From contig CBDCDJ010000007.1 of assembly GCA_965215355.1 (NCBI GenBank), positions 2,108,001 to 2,172,000 on the forward strand: a stretch of DNA of 64,000 nucleotides. The letters are read 5' to 3'. Under the pieces are notes generated by a model. The model ran no database searches and had not been told where the DNA came from. It was given only the letters and a program-made list of their open reading frames with translations. The position numbers were made by a program, and so were the translations under genes. How positions within the stretch are numbered: position 1 is the stretch's first letter; each line of letters opens with the position of its first letter. Origin of the DNA: CBDCDJ01 sp965215355. Its GTDB lineage: Bacteria; Deinococcota; Deinococci; Deinococcales; Trueperaceae. This document shows, piece by piece, positions 8,152 through 17,197 of this stretch.

Positions 8152-8858
8152 CGCCGACCCTGCCGCTCGCTTTTGCCGCGGGGCTGCTGTCGTTTTTGTC
8201 GCCCTGCGTGCTGCCGCTCGTGCCCTCGTACTTGGCCTACGTCGGCGGCAGTTCGGCACAGGCCGAGACGCGGGCCGTCGCGCTCCGCAACAGCTTGTTG
8301 TTCATCCTGGGCTTTTCGCTCGTGTTCGTCGCTCTGGGCGCGTCGGCGAGCGCGCTCGGGTCGCTGTTGCGCGAGTACCGCGGCCCGTTTACGACTGCGA
8401 GCGGCCTGCTCGTGGTGCTGTTTGGCCTGGTGATGTTGGGCGTGTTCAAGCTGCCCTTTTTGTACCGGGACACCCGCCGGGCGTTTAGGGGCGACAGCAG
8501 CACGTCCTGGGGCGCGGTTTTGTTGGGCGTGGCGTTCGCGGCGGGCTGGACACCCTGCATCGGGCCGGTGTTGGGCGGGGTTTTGACGCTGGCGGGCGCG
8601 ACGGGGACGCTGGCGCAGGGTGTCCTGCTCCTCAGCAGCTACGCCCTCGGCCTGGCGGTTCCTTTCTTTCTGGCGGCGCTGGCGGTGGAGTCGTTTTTGA
8701 AGTTCTCCGCTTCGTTTCGGCGCTATCTGCCCTGGGTCGAGCGGGCGGCCGGGGGTTTGCTCGTGGTGGCGGGTGCGCTGATGGTGACGGGCTTTTACAC
8801 ACGGCTCAACAGCGCCCTGATTCGCTACACACCAGACTGGCTGTTGTCGAAACTGTGA
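8148..8858 (+). CDS. ccdA: CcdA-type cytochrome c biogenesis thiol-disulfide membrane transporter
   Basis: This 236-residue integral membrane protein has about six helices and moves reducing equivalents across the membrane for the periplasmic thioredoxin CcmG and apocytochrome thiols. The redox cysteines are visible in FLSPCVLPLVPSYLAYVGG near the start and GWTPCIGPVLGG in the middle. ATG 8148 is chosen because it directly precedes the first helix; the frame stays open upstream and would add an unlikely polar extension. It heads the cytochrome c maturation operon, with ccmA 10 bases downstream. Confidence 0.92.
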   Translation: MTPTLPLAFAAGLLSFLSPCVLPLVPSYLAYVGGSSAQAETRAVALRNSLLFILGFSLVFVALGASASALGSLLREYRGPFTTASGLLVVLFGLVMLGVFKLPFLYRDTRRAFRGDSSTSWGAVLLGVAFAAGWTPCIGPVLGGVLTLAGATGTLAQGVLLLSSYALGLAVPFFLAALAVESFLKFSASFRRYLPWVERAAGGLLVVAGALMVTGFYTRLNSALIRYTPDWLLSKL

Positions 8859-8868
8859 TACTTGCATT

Positions 8869-9576
8869 ATGATGACTCCCGCCGAACTCCCGCCGCCCGC
8901 CGTCGAACTCGTCGGTTTAGGCCGCAAGTACGGCCCGGAATACGTGTTTAGAGACCTCAACCTCGTCGTGACGCCCGGCAAAACCGTGGTGCTCTGCGGC
9001 GGCAACGGTTCGGGTAAGACGACGCTCCTCAAGGTGCTGGCGACGCGGCTGCGCCCCACGGCGGGGCGCGGGTCGGTCTTCGGTTTCGACCTCGTCAAAC
9101 GTGCCGCCGAAGTGCGGCGGCACGTGGCTTACGTGAGCGCGCTCGGCGGGCACTACGCGACGCTGAGCGCCCTGGAGAACTTACGCTTGGCGGCGACCCT
9201 GTACGGCTACGGGCGGCGCGAGGTCACCACGGCCGAACTGAGCGGCAAGCTCGAGGCCGTCGGTTTGCTTTCGGCGGCGAACAAGCTCGTGCGGGCGTTT
9301 TCGAGCGGCATGAAAAAGCGCCTCGCCCTAGCGAGACTGCTCCTCGCCGACGCCGACCTGTGGCTGCTCGACGAGCCCTACGCCGCGCTGGACGAGGAGG
9401 GCAAGGGTCTCGTCGACGACTTGCTGGTGAGTGCGCGCTTGCAGGGCCGCACCGTCATCGTCGCCTCGCACGAGGTCGAGCACGCCGCGCAGTACGCCGA
9501 CAGCGTGTTGCAGCTCGAGGGCGGCGGTTTGCACCGCTACGGCGCGCTGACCGACTCGGAGGTGGCGCGTGGCTGA
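8869..9576 (+). CDS. ccmA: Heme exporter ATP-binding protein CcmA
   Basis: The ATPase subunit of the CcmABCD complex, which releases holo-CcmE. It has 235 residues with Walker A GGNGSGKTTLLK, signature FSSGMKKRLALAR and Walker B LWLLDEPYAALDEEG, followed by the switch His in ASHEVEH. ATG 8869 and ATG 8872 are adjacent; a GATACT box six bases before 8869 could give a separate leaderless transcript. The 3' end overlaps ccmB by eight bases. Confidence 0.93.
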   Translation: MMTPAELPPPAVELVGLGRKYGPEYVFRDLNLVVTPGKTVVLCGGNGSGKTTLLKVLATRLRPTAGRGSVFGFDLVKRAAEVRRHVAYVSALGGHYATLSALENLRLAATLYGYGRREVTTAELSGKLEAVGLLSAANKLVRAFSSGMKKRLALARLLLADADLWLLDEPYAALDEEGKGLVDDLLVSARLQGRTVIVASHEVEHAAQYADSVLQLEGGGLHRYGALTDSEVARG

Positions 9577-10273
9577 ACCGTTTTTCGCCGATTTCTTTGC
9601 TGATTTTACTTATGCAGCCACCATCGCCCGCAAGGACATTCGGCAGGAGGTGCGCAGCAAGGCGGTCACCGTGGCGACGATTTTTTTTGCAGGCACGGTG
9701 CTCGTCATTTTGGCCTTCGCGCTGGGGCCGGAGCGCTTGGCACTCCGTAACGCCGCGCCGGGCGCGCTGTGGGTGGCGTTGGCCTTCGCGGGCGTCATCT
9801 CGGCGGCGCAGAGTTACCAGGGCGAGCAAGAAGAGGGCGCGATGGAGCAACTGCTGCTTTACCCCATCCCTCGAGCGACGATTTTCCTGGGCAAGCTCGT
9901 CGCCAACTGGCTGTACATGGCGCTGCTGGGCGCGCTGCTGCTGCCCGTGGCGGCGGTGTTTTTCGGCCTGCCCGTCACCCCCCATTTGCCGTGGCTGCTG
10001 CTCACTGTGGCGCTGGGCACGCTCGGCTTCGCGCTTATCGCGACCTTTTACGCGGCGCTGACGGCTAATTTGCGCGCTCGGGAGTCTTTGCTGCCCGTGC
10101 TGATGTTCCCGGTCGTCGTGCCCGTGCTGCTCGCCGCGGTGCGGGCGACGCTCGAACTCACCCTTCTGGACAACCCGAATTTCGCGGTGGACTGGCTACA
10201 ATTGTTGGTGGGGTTCGACCTCGTTTATTTTGTGGTTTGCACGGCTATTTTTCACTTCGTGCTGGAAGAGTGA
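9569..10273 (+). CDS. ccmB: Heme exporter membrane protein CcmB
   Basis: The membrane partner of CcmA, 234 residues with six predicted helices. The N-terminal amphipathic stretch (AATIARKDIRQEVRSK) and the central QSYQGEQEEGAMEQLLLYPIPR are typical of CcmB. The GTG start at 9569 lies inside the end of ccmA, with GGAGGTG at 9561 as ribosome site. The length and gene order ccmA-ccmB-ccmC agree with System I cytochrome c maturation. Confidence 0.93.
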   Translation: MAEPFFADFFADFTYAATIARKDIRQEVRSKAVTVATIFFAGTVLVILAFALGPERLALRNAAPGALWVALAFAGVISAAQSYQGEQEEGAMEQLLLYPIPRATIFLGKLVANWLYMALLGALLLPVAAVFFGLPVTPHLPWLLLTVALGTLGFALIATFYAALTANLRARESLLPVLMFPVVVPVLLAAVRATLELTLLDNPNFAVDWLQLLVGFDLVYFVVCTAIFHFVLEE

Positions 10274-10340
10274 GGGTTGTGGACAGCCCCTTTTCGCAGT
10301 TCAACACGCCGGTTTCACACTCGTTTCAGGAGGCAAGGCA

Positions 10341-11063
10341 ATGACGACACGCACCCAAGGACGCCCCCTATGGCTGAGCGTCTTCGGCATTATCACCCTC
10401 ATTTTGTTCGGCGTCGGGCTGTACCTGGCGCTCGTGGTGAGCCCGCCCGACGTCAACCAGGGCGACCTGTTCCGCGTCACCTACGCACACGTTTCGGTCG
10501 TGTGGATAGGTTTTCTGGCGGTGCTGATGACCGCGCTTTACGGGATGCTCTACCTGTGGCGCTCGCAGCCGATGGACGACGTGTGGGCCGTGGCGAGCGC
10601 CGAATTATCGCTGATTTACTTCGGCCTAGCCATCGTCGGTGGCATGACCTACAGCAAGCCGACCATCGGCGTTTTTTGGGACTGGGACGCGAGACTCACC
10701 CTGACGGCGCTGGCTTTCGCCCTGCTCGTCGGCTACTTCGTGGTGCGCGGACTCATCAACGACCCACAGCGGCGCGGTCGGGTGAGCGCGGTCGTGTCCA
10801 TCATCATACTGGCGAGTTTGCCCTTTAACTGGATGGCGACGGTGTGGTTTCGCACCATCCATCCCGGCAAAAGCTTTGCTGTTACCAGCAGCGGCGTGAG
10901 CGACATGATGTCGCCGATTTTCAGGTGGATTTTGCTCTACAATGTGGCGGTCGCCGGACTCATTTTCGTTTACTTTTTGCTGATGCGCGTCCGCATCGGT
11001 CGGCGCGAGGTCGCTTACACAGAGCCGGAAACCTCGACTCGCGGGGAGGTCGTCCGTGTTTGA
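10341..11063 (+). CDS. ccmC: Heme exporter/heme-handling protein CcmC
   Basis: This membrane protein, 240 residues with six helices, delivers heme to CcmE. The tryptophan-rich motif is reduced to GVFWDWDARLTLTAL and the histidines in YAHVSVVWIGF and FRTIHPGK fit the heme ligands. The ATG at 10341 has a clear AGGAGGCAAGGCA ribosome site. The frame is open further upstream but without a better start. The end overlaps ccmD by eight bases. Confidence 0.93.
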   Translation: MTTRTQGRPLWLSVFGIITLILFGVGLYLALVVSPPDVNQGDLFRVTYAHVSVVWIGFLAVLMTALYGMLYLWRSQPMDDVWAVASAELSLIYFGLAIVGGMTYSKPTIGVFWDWDARLTLTALAFALLVGYFVVRGLINDPQRRGRVSAVVSIIILASLPFNWMATVWFRTIHPGKSFAVTSSGVSDMMSPIFRWILLYNVAVAGLIFVYFLLMRVRIGRREVAYTEPETSTRGEVVRV

Positions 11064-11184
11064 TTCACTTTCTCAATGGGGTTGGGTAAGTCTCGCTTGG
11101 GCCGAGGTTTTGGCGGCTTACGCGGGCTACCTGTTGTACTTGAGATGGCGCGTGAAACGGGCGCGGGACGAGGACGACGCGTGA
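11056..11184 (+). CDS. ccmD: CcmD-like small membrane protein
   Basis: A 42-residue protein beginning at GTG 11056 inside the 3' end of ccmC: one hydrophobic helix (WVSLAWAEVLAAYAGYLLYL) flanked by a basic stretch RWRVKRARDEDDA. Size, single helix, tyrosines and charged tail match CcmD, which binds CcmABC to CcmE and is needed to release holo-CcmE. Its TGA overlaps the ccmE GTG as GTGA. Position between ccmC and ccmE is canonical. Confidence 0.85.
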   Translation: MFDSLSQWGWVSLAWAEVLAAYAGYLLYLRWRVKRARDEDDA

Positions 11185-11609
11185 AGCGGCTCGTCTACTC
11201 GGTCATGGGCGTCGCGGTGCTCGGGTTTGCCGGGTTTTTCATGTACCGGGCACTGGGCTCGAGCCTCGTCTACTTCGTCACCCCGTCCGAGTACGCCGCG
11301 GACGTCACAGAGTTCGCCGGGCGGCGCTTGCGCTTGGGCGGCATCGTCGAACCCGGCACGGTGCAGTTCAACGACCAAAACTTACAGCTCACCTTCATGA
11401 TTACCGACACCGTGCGCAGCTACCCGGTCAGCCACAAGGGCGCGCCGCCCGAACTGTTCAAAGAAGGCATGGGCGTCGTTGTCGAGGGCAAGTTCGACGG
11501 GGAAGAGTTTTACGGCGACAACGTGCTGGTCAAGCACTCGGAGCAGTACGAGCAGCCCCAAGCCGGACAGCCGGTCGATGTACAGGAGTTAAAGGAGTCG
11601 TTGCAGTGA
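11181..11609 (+). CDS. ccmE: Cytochrome c-type biogenesis heme chaperone CcmE
   Basis: The periplasmic heme chaperone, 142 residues, has one N-terminal membrane anchor (VYSVMGVAVLGFAGFFMY) and a beta-barrel (RRLRLGGIVEPGTVQF; GVVVEGKFDGEEFYGDNVL). The heme-attachment region is VKHSEQYE, where the His covalently binds heme and the Tyr is the conserved ligand four positions later. GTG 11181 overlaps the ccmD stop. Confidence 0.94.
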   Translation: MKRLVYSVMGVAVLGFAGFFMYRALGSSLVYFVTPSEYAADVTEFAGRRLRLGGIVEPGTVQFNDQNLQLTFMITDTVRSYPVSHKGAPPELFKEGMGVVVEGKFDGEEFYGDNVLVKHSEQYEQPQAGQPVDVQELKESLQ

Positions 11610-11642
11610 CAAGACCCCCCGCTCATCGCTGTCGCTCGAGCG

Positions 11643-11747
11643 CTCCCCTAAAAAGGGGGATTCGAGACAGTTTAACCGCCTTCCACAGCCCATTCCCTCC
11701 CCTATCAGGGGGGGACCGAATAAGCGAAGCGCTATTCAGGGGGGGTC
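11643..11747. repeat. C-run/G-run palindromic intergenic repeat inside the ccm operon
   Basis: The 138-base gap between ccmE and ccmF holds three related palindromic pieces: CTCCCCTAAAAAGGGGGA near 11643, CTCCCCTATCAGGGGGGGA near 11698, and AGCGAAGCGCT followed by CAGGGGGGG, which ends just before the ccmF ATG and supplies its G-rich ribosome site. Similar C-run/G-run hairpins lie at 32701-32745 and 63767-63885. It may form mRNA hairpins and tune ccmF expression. Confidence 0.5.
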
Positions 11748-13802
11748 ATGCTTAACCTCAGCCAACTCGGCACCGCCAGCGTTTACTTCGCTCTCGGTTT
11801 GGCGATCTACGCCGTCGTCGTCGGCATTTTGGGCGCGCGGCGGCGTGACGCCCGTTTACAGACCTCAGCGCGGTTTGCCGCCGTCGCGGTGTTTCTGGCG
11901 CTCACCACGGCGATCGCGACGATGGAAGTGGCGCTCCTCACCGACGACTTTTCGGTGCAGTACGTGGCTGAACACTCACGTCTCGCCTCACCGCTGTGGG
12001 TCAAAATCGTGACGCTGTGGGCAGCTTTGGAGGGCTCCATCCTTTTCTGGGCCTGGCTGCTGACGGCCTACACCGCCGTCGTCGCCGCCACCGCGCGCAA
12101 CAACGTGTTGCGGCCCTGGGCGCTGGTCGTGCTGCAGACCGTGCAGGCCTTTTTCATCGGCGTGGTGGCGACGATTGCCAACCCGTTCACCTTTTTGCCC
12201 GCCCCACCCGTGGACGGCCTCGGACCGAACCCGCTGCTGCAAAACCACTGGATGATGGCGATTCACCCGGCGCTGCTGTACTTGGGTTACGTGGGCTTGA
12301 CGGTACCTTTCGCCTTTGCGATAGCGGCCCTCATCACCAAACGCAGCGGCACCGAGTGGATGACGCAGACGCGCGTGTGGACACTTCTCGGCTGGGGTTT
12401 TTTGTCCGCGGGCATCGTGGCGGGCGGCTGGTGGAGCTACGAGGTGTTGGGTTGGGGCGGTTACTGGGCCTGGGACCCGGTCGAAAACATCAGCTTTATG
12501 CCCTGGCTGACGGCGACGGCGTTCATCCACAGCGTGCAGGTGCAAGAGCGGCGGCGGATGCTGAAGTCCTGGAACATGCTCCTCATCATCCTGACCTTTT
12601 CGCTGTCGATTTTAGGCACGTTCCTCATCCGCTCGGGCATTATCAGCTCGGTGCATTCGTTCGGGGATGGACCCGTCGGGCCGGTGTTCTTGGTGTTTTT
12701 CGGCGTGGTGGCGCTGGCTTCGTTCGGGCTCGTGGCGCTGAGGTGGGACCAGGTGCGCGACAACGCCGAACTCGACTCGCCGCTGAGCCGCGAGGGAAGT
12801 TACCTGGCGGGGAACGTGCTGCTGTTGGCGCTGACCTTTGCGATTTTGCTCGGGACACTGTTCCCCTTGATTGTCGAGGCGGTCAGCGGCGACAAGGTGA
12901 CGGTCGGCGCGCCCTTTTTCAACCAAATCAGCGTGCCGCTGTGGTTCCTGATTTTCCTGCTCATGGGCGTCGGGCCGCTGCTGCCCTGGCGGCGGGCCGA
13001 GGAGCAAACGCTGCTGAAAAACCTGGCGTGGCTGTTCGGCGGGGCGCTGGTCGCCGCCGTGGTCGCTTATCTGTTCGGCATTCACCGGCCTTACCCACTC
13101 ATCACCGTGGCGCTGGCGGCGTACAACCTGGTGAGTTTGGGGCTGCTGATTAGCGGGGCAGTCGTGCCGAGGGCGCGCTTAACCGGCAAAAGCGTGGCGA
13201 GCGTGTTCACCCAGTACGCCTTCGAGAGTCGCCGCCGTTTCGGGTCGATGGTCGTTCACTTCGGCGTGGTCGTCATCGCGGTCGGGATTATGGCGAGTAC
13301 GGCTTACCGGGTGGACGAGCAGGTCAGCCTTCCTTATGGGGGGAGTGTGGCGTTCAGAGGCTACGAACTGAGAGCCGTCGACCAGTTTGCCGAGGCGCAT
13401 ATGGCGGACGGGCAGGTTATAGACATGGGAGCGCAGCCGGGGGCGATAGGACAAGTGGCGGGGTCGATTGCGAGGGTCAGCGCCGGAGCCAACATCGAGG
13501 TGTGGCGGAACGGGGAGCGGGTTAAGACACTACGCCCTCGCGTCAACACCTTCGGCAACGCTCAGCCCGTCGTGACACCCGCTGTGCTCTATACCCCCTG
13601 GCACGACCTCTACTTGAGCCTCATCAGCAACCCCGGTCCGGGACAAACGAGCGCGGCGTTGCGCGTGGTGCAGAGCCCGCTCGTAACCTGGATTTGGGTG
13701 GGCGGACTTATCATAGTCCTCGGCACGGGGTACGCCCTGACGCCGCAGCGCCGCCGCAGGGTGCTCACCCGAACGTCGGCGGAGGGAGCGCACTCGGCGT
13801 GA
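11748..13802 (+). CDS. ccmF: Cytochrome c heme lyase subunit CcmF
   Basis: The large membrane subunit of the heme lyase, 684 residues with about 15 helices, attaches heme from CcmE to apocytochrome c. The WWD motif is GWWSYEVLGWGGYWAWDPVE around residue 225, with heme-ligand histidines in LQNHWMMAIHPALLYLGY, HSVQVQERRRML and IISSVHSFG. The ATG at 11748 follows a G-rich repeat element. Its 3' end overlaps ccmG (GTGA). Confidence 0.95.
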   Translation: MLNLSQLGTASVYFALGLAIYAVVVGILGARRRDARLQTSARFAAVAVFLALTTAIATMEVALLTDDFSVQYVAEHSRLASPLWVKIVTLWAALEGSILFWAWLLTAYTAVVAATARNNVLRPWALVVLQTVQAFFIGVVATIANPFTFLPAPPVDGLGPNPLLQNHWMMAIHPALLYLGYVGLTVPFAFAIAALITKRSGTEWMTQTRVWTLLGWGFLSAGIVAGGWWSYEVLGWGGYWAWDPVENISFMPWLTATAFIHSVQVQERRRMLKSWNMLLIILTFSLSILGTFLIRSGIISSVHSFGDGPVGPVFLVFFGVVALASFGLVALRWDQVRDNAELDSPLSREGSYLAGNVLLLALTFAILLGTLFPLIVEAVSGDKVTVGAPFFNQISVPLWFLIFLLMGVGPLLPWRRAEEQTLLKNLAWLFGGALVAAVVAYLFGIHRPYPLITVALAAYNLVSLGLLISGAVVPRARLTGKSVASVFTQYAFESRRRFGSMVVHFGVVVIAVGIMASTAYRVDEQVSLPYGGSVAFRGYELRAVDQFAEAHMADGQVIDMGAQPGAIGQVAGSIARVSAGANIEVWRNGERVKTLRPRVNTFGNAQPVVTPAVLYTPWHDLYLSLISNPGPGQTSAALRVVQSPLVTWIWVGGLIIVLGTGYALTPQRRRRVLTRTSAEGAHSA

Positions 13803-14338
13803 GGCGTCTTCTGACCGTCGTCGCCGTCGTCGGAGGACTGGTGGCCCTGTTTATGTTCGGGCTGCTCCGCGGGCCGCCCGACCGGGACATCGCCTCGAAC
13901 ATCCTGGACAAGCCGGTGCCTAATTTCGTTTTACCCGTGTTCGAGCGTTACCAAACGACCTACGGCCCTACACTGGACTTGGCAAGCTTCGAAGGCAAGC
14001 CGAAAGTCGTCAACTTTTGGGCCTCGTGGTGTCCGCCCTGCCGCGACGAAGCGCCGCTGCTGGAAGCCGCTTGGCGCAAGTACGGCGACGAAGTTTTAAT
14101 CGTTGGGGTGCAGACTCAGGACAAAGGCAAGCGGGACGAGGGGCGGGCTTTCATCAACGAGTTCAACTTGGGTTTTCCCAACGTCATTGACGACGATAGT
14201 TCGGTGTTCATAAATTATGGCGTTTTTGGCGTACCCGAAACTTTTTTCATTCGCTCGGACGGCACCTTGGCTCTGAGACATACAGGGGAGTTAACGACCG
14301 AGTTGCTGGACACACAAATTGAGGCGTTGACGCAATGA
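13799..14338 (+). CDS. ccmG: Thiol-disulfide oxidoreductase CcmG/DsbE
   Basis: A membrane-anchored periplasmic thioredoxin, 179 residues, keeps apocytochrome cysteines reduced, fed by CcdA. After one N-terminal helix comes a thioredoxin fold with active site NFWASWCPPCRDEAPLL and cis-proline GVPETFFI. GTG 13799 overlaps the ccmF stop; the open frame upstream is not used. The stop overlaps the ccmH start (ATGA). Confidence 0.94.
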   Translation: MRRLLTVVAVVGGLVALFMFGLLRGPPDRDIASNILDKPVPNFVLPVFERYQTTYGPTLDLASFEGKPKVVNFWASWCPPCRDEAPLLEAAWRKYGDEVLIVGVQTQDKGKRDEGRAFINEFNLGFPNVIDDDSSVFINYGVFGVPETFFIRSDGTLALRHTGELTTELLDTQIEALTQ

Positions 14339-14793
14339 AACGACTGAGTAACCTTTTCTATTTCTGTTTGTGCATCCTGATATTCGGCGGTTTGACGAAC
14401 GTTGCGGGCGCACAGGTGCAGCTCGAGACCCAAACCTTTGAAATCGCCCGGCAACTGCGCTGTCCGGTCTGCACGTCGGAGTCGGTCGGGGACTCGTCCT
14501 CGGAAGCCGCCATCCAGATGCGCAACATCATTCAGCAGCAGCTTGCCGAGGGCGACAGCGAAGCCGAAATCCTCGCTTACTTTCAGGCCCGGTACGGCGA
14601 CTGGATCTTGCTCGAGCCGCCCAAACGCGGGTTGCACCTCGTCGTGTGGCTGCTGCCCGTCGTCGGGGGCGCGCTCGGCGCGGTGACGCTGGCGCTGCTG
14701 TTGATTCGCTGGACGCGCAGGTCCCGGCAACCGGTCGAACTGAACGAAGCCGACCGGCAACGCGTCCGCGAGGCGATGGGGCGGGAGGTTTGA
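14335..14793 (+). CDS. ccmH: Cytochrome c-type biogenesis protein CcmH
   Basis: A 152-residue periplasmic apocytochrome-thiol reductase with a signal peptide ending VAGA, the LRCPVCTSESVGDS redox motif (two cysteines), the QMRNIIQQQLAEGDSEAEILAYFQARYGDWIL segment shown in parts in the family, and a C-terminal membrane helix. It lacks the TPR half of longer CcmH proteins, which is supplied by the next gene. ATG 14335 overlaps the ccmG stop and its own TGA overlaps the next ATG. Confidence 0.94.
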   Translation: MKRLSNLFYFCLCILIFGGLTNVAGAQVQLETQTFEIARQLRCPVCTSESVGDSSSEAAIQMRNIIQQQLAEGDSEAEILAYFQARYGDWILLEPPKRGLHLVVWLLPVVGGALGAVTLALLLIRWTRRSRQPVELNEADRQRVREAMGREV

Positions 14794-16352
14794 TGTTCAG
14801 CCTCGTCGTCATCATCTTGCTGGCGCTACTGCTCTTGGCCTACGTCGCCGTCCCGCTGCTGTTCCGGGGTCAAGCCGACCCGCTGCCCGACCCGCGCGAC
14901 CCAGTCACGCTGGACCTGGAAGAGGAGCGCGACGCGCTGTTTCGGGCCATACGGGAACTCGAGCTGCGCGACGACCTCGGGGTGACGCGCCGCGAAGCTT
15001 TGCGCGCCCGCTACGAGGCCAAAGCCGCCAAGGTGCTGCGCGCCCTCGACGAGCGCGTCAGCGAAGCCGGACGGTCTCCCACGCCCGCCCCGCGCCCCCG
15101 GCGCACGCCTTACGCCGCGCTGTCGCTGCTCGCCGGCGTGGTGGTGACGGCGGTGATTATGAGCGGCTTCGTGCTGCCGCGCGTGGGCGTGAACGGCACC
15201 GTCACCACGACCGACGTTGCGGCGGCGAAGCAGTTGCAAGCCCTGAAACGAGCCGCCGCCAAGAACCCCGACGAGGCGAACCTTCTCGCCCTCGCCGACG
15301 CCTACTGGAGCCTGCAAGAAGCGGACTCGGCCGAGGCCACCTACCTGCAGATCACCCAGAGCGTCACGCCTGCTCCCGCCGTGGCCTACCGGCGCTTGGG
15401 CTTTTTGAAGTTGCAGACCGACCTCGCGGCGGCGCTGCCCTACTTCGAACAGGCACGGGCCGCCGACCCGACCGACTTAGACACCCTGTTCACTTTGGGC
15501 GAGCTGTACTTTTCGCTGGCGCGGCCCAACGACGCGGTCGCGGCGCTCGAAGCGTTTTTGGCGCGGCCGGGCGGCGCGGGCGACGCGGAAGTGCAGGCGC
15601 GCCTCGAGATTTTCAAAACGCTCGCCCCGGTGCTGGACCAAGCCACCGCCGACCCCACCGAAGCCAACCTCCTCGCCCTCGCCGACGCCTACTGGAACCT
15701 CGACGAACGCGAGCGCGCCGCCGACATTTACGTGCGCGTGCTCAGCACCTTCGACCCACACAGCGCGGTCTCGCTGAGCCGCATCGGGCAGGTGCTCTTT
15801 TTCAGCGGGCGCACCGACGAGGCCGTGGAGTTGCTCGAGCGGGCCGAGGCAGTCAACGCCGACCACCTCACCGCCGCCGACCTCGACACCTTGCTGTTCT
15901 TGGGCAACGCTTACTTTACCCTCGAGCGGTTTCAGGACGCCATCGACACCTGGCAAAGCTACGTCACAGTAGCCGGGGGCGAGGCTCAGGCGGGCCGGGT
16001 GCCCGGCCTCATCGAAAACGCTCGAGCGCGTCTTTCCGAGGCGGGCGGCGCGGAAGCTCCAACCGAGGCGAACGACCAGGCTGTCCAGCAAGTCTCGGCC
16101 CAAAGCCTCTACACCGCAAACTGCGCGGGCTGCCACGGCGCACAGGGGCAGGGCGGAACCGGCCCGGCCCTGGCGGGCAACCGCAACGCCGCGCGCGCCG
16201 AGAACGTGCGCAGCGTCATCCAGTACGGCCGCGGCGCGATGCCGGGTTTCGGAGCCTCGCTGAGCGAAGAGCAGTTGGACACCCTGACGGACTACGTCGT
16301 GAACGTGGTCGCCGTCGGTCAAACGCAGGCCGAGCGCCCTGCGGCCCCGTAA
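14793..16352 (+). CDS. CcmI-like TPR protein fused to a C-terminal cytochrome c domain
   Basis: The 519-residue protein begins with two membrane helices (MFSLVVIILLALLLLAYVAV and a second near residue 110) separated by the CcmI-type LEEERDALFRAIRELELRDDLG segment. A TPR array covers about residues 145-410, the apocytochrome-chaperone part. After residue about 440 comes a small c-type cytochrome domain with heme site NCAGCH and a later Met ligand in GAMPGFG. So a maturation factor carries a heme-binding domain made by the same machinery. It starts at ATG 14793, overlapping ccmH. The fusion is clear in one unbroken frame; its electron partner is unknown, possibly the Rieske protein next door. 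Confidence 0.88.
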   Translation: MFSLVVIILLALLLLAYVAVPLLFRGQADPLPDPRDPVTLDLEEERDALFRAIRELELRDDLGVTRREALRARYEAKAAKVLRALDERVSEAGRSPTPAPRPRRTPYAALSLLAGVVVTAVIMSGFVLPRVGVNGTVTTTDVAAAKQLQALKRAAAKNPDEANLLALADAYWSLQEADSAEATYLQITQSVTPAPAVAYRRLGFLKLQTDLAAALPYFEQARAADPTDLDTLFTLGELYFSLARPNDAVAALEAFLARPGGAGDAEVQARLEIFKTLAPVLDQATADPTEANLLALADAYWNLDERERAADIYVRVLSTFDPHSAVSLSRIGQVLFFSGRTDEAVELLERAEAVNADHLTAADLDTLLFLGNAYFTLERFQDAIDTWQSYVTVAGGEAQAGRVPGLIENARARLSEAGGAEAPTEANDQAVQQVSAQSLYTANCAGCHGAQGQGGTGPALAGNRNAARAENVRSVIQYGRGAMPGFGASLSEEQLDTLTDYVVNVVAVGQTQAERPAAP

Positions 16353-16355
16353 ACG

Positions 16356-16949
16356 ATGCCTGACGCTCAGGACGAACCTCAACAGGTCGACGAAGGCCGC
16401 CGCCGAATAGTCACCTGGCTGTGGCGGCTGCCCGTCCTGGCCGTCATCGGCGGCGCGGGTTTCGCGGCGTACGAAGCGTACCGGGTTCAGTTCGGCAAGG
16501 CTCGAGCCGTGGACGATCCCGAGTTCACCCCGCAAGCCGCCCAGCGCGTCGGCGACCTGGCCGACTTCGCTAACGTTTGGGACGAGGCGGAGTTCGTCTT
16601 CGGAACCGTCCCGGCCGTCGCGTTGCGGCTGCCCGGACCGGTTCCGGGCGGAACGAGCGCAGGCGAGCAGCACTACGCGGCCTTCAGCCGCGTCTGCACG
16701 CACCAGGGCTGCATCGTGGCCCTAAACCGCAACTTGGAAGCCATCGCGGTCGCGTTCAACTACCGCACCCGTTCGCCCGCCCTGGCCTGTTCTTGCCACT
16801 TCAGCGTCTTCGACCCCGAAAGAGCGGGCGAGGCGGTGAGCGGCCCGGCGGTGCGGCCCCTCCCGCGCGTCGCGTTGAGCGTGCGAGACGGCGCGCTCTA
16901 CGCGGTCGGTATGGAGCAGGCGGACCCGAGCGAAGGTGCAAAAAACTGA
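16356..16949 (+). CDS. Membrane-anchored Rieske [2Fe-2S] protein
   Basis: A 197-residue electron-transfer protein with an N-terminal membrane anchor (LWRLPVLAVIGGAGFAAYEAY) and a Rieske domain whose ligands are CTHQGC and CSCHFSVFDP, giving the usual two Cys and two His. It starts four bases after the CcmI-cytochrome gene, so it is the last gene of the maturation operon. No cytochrome b gene is near, so it may serve an alternative quinol or arsenite-type chain rather than a bc1 complex. Confidence 0.92.
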   Translation: MPDAQDEPQQVDEGRRRIVTWLWRLPVLAVIGGAGFAAYEAYRVQFGKARAVDDPEFTPQAAQRVGDLADFANVWDEAEFVFGTVPAVALRLPGPVPGGTSAGEQHYAAFSRVCTHQGCIVALNRNLEAIAVAFNYRTRSPALACSCHFSVFDPERAGEAVSGPAVRPLPRVALSVRDGALYAVGMEQADPSEGAKN

Positions 16950-17025
16950 GACGGCGAGAGCAAGCCGATATTTCCCATCTTCGCCACGCCTGAGCCCCAA
17001 CAGCTCGAGTGCTACACTTGCCTTC

Positions 17026-17197
17026 ATGCCCAACTTCACCGCGTCCAATTTTAGCGTGCCGTCCTCTCCTGCCAGGGCGCGCGCGAGCTGCCTTTGCAGC
17101 GCCGAACGCCCCGCTCGCGGTCAACCACGAAGAAGCCTTTGCTCGGAAAACGCTCGAGGCCGCTGCCGACGATGACCTCGACACCCCGACGCAGTGA
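17026..17197 (+). pseudogene. Possible frameshifted small gene before the methyltransferase
   Basis: TACACT at 17013-17018 stands about seven bases before ATG 17026, in the same CTCGAGTGCTAnACT context seen before the BrnT toxin gene. The ATG frame (MPNFTASNFSVPSS...) runs 49 codons, but an overlapping frame carries a more protein-like acidic end (NHEEAFARKTLEAAADDDL) whose TGA overlaps the methyltransferase GTG. A single frameshift would join them. I recognise no family; it may also be chance. Confidence 0.25.
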
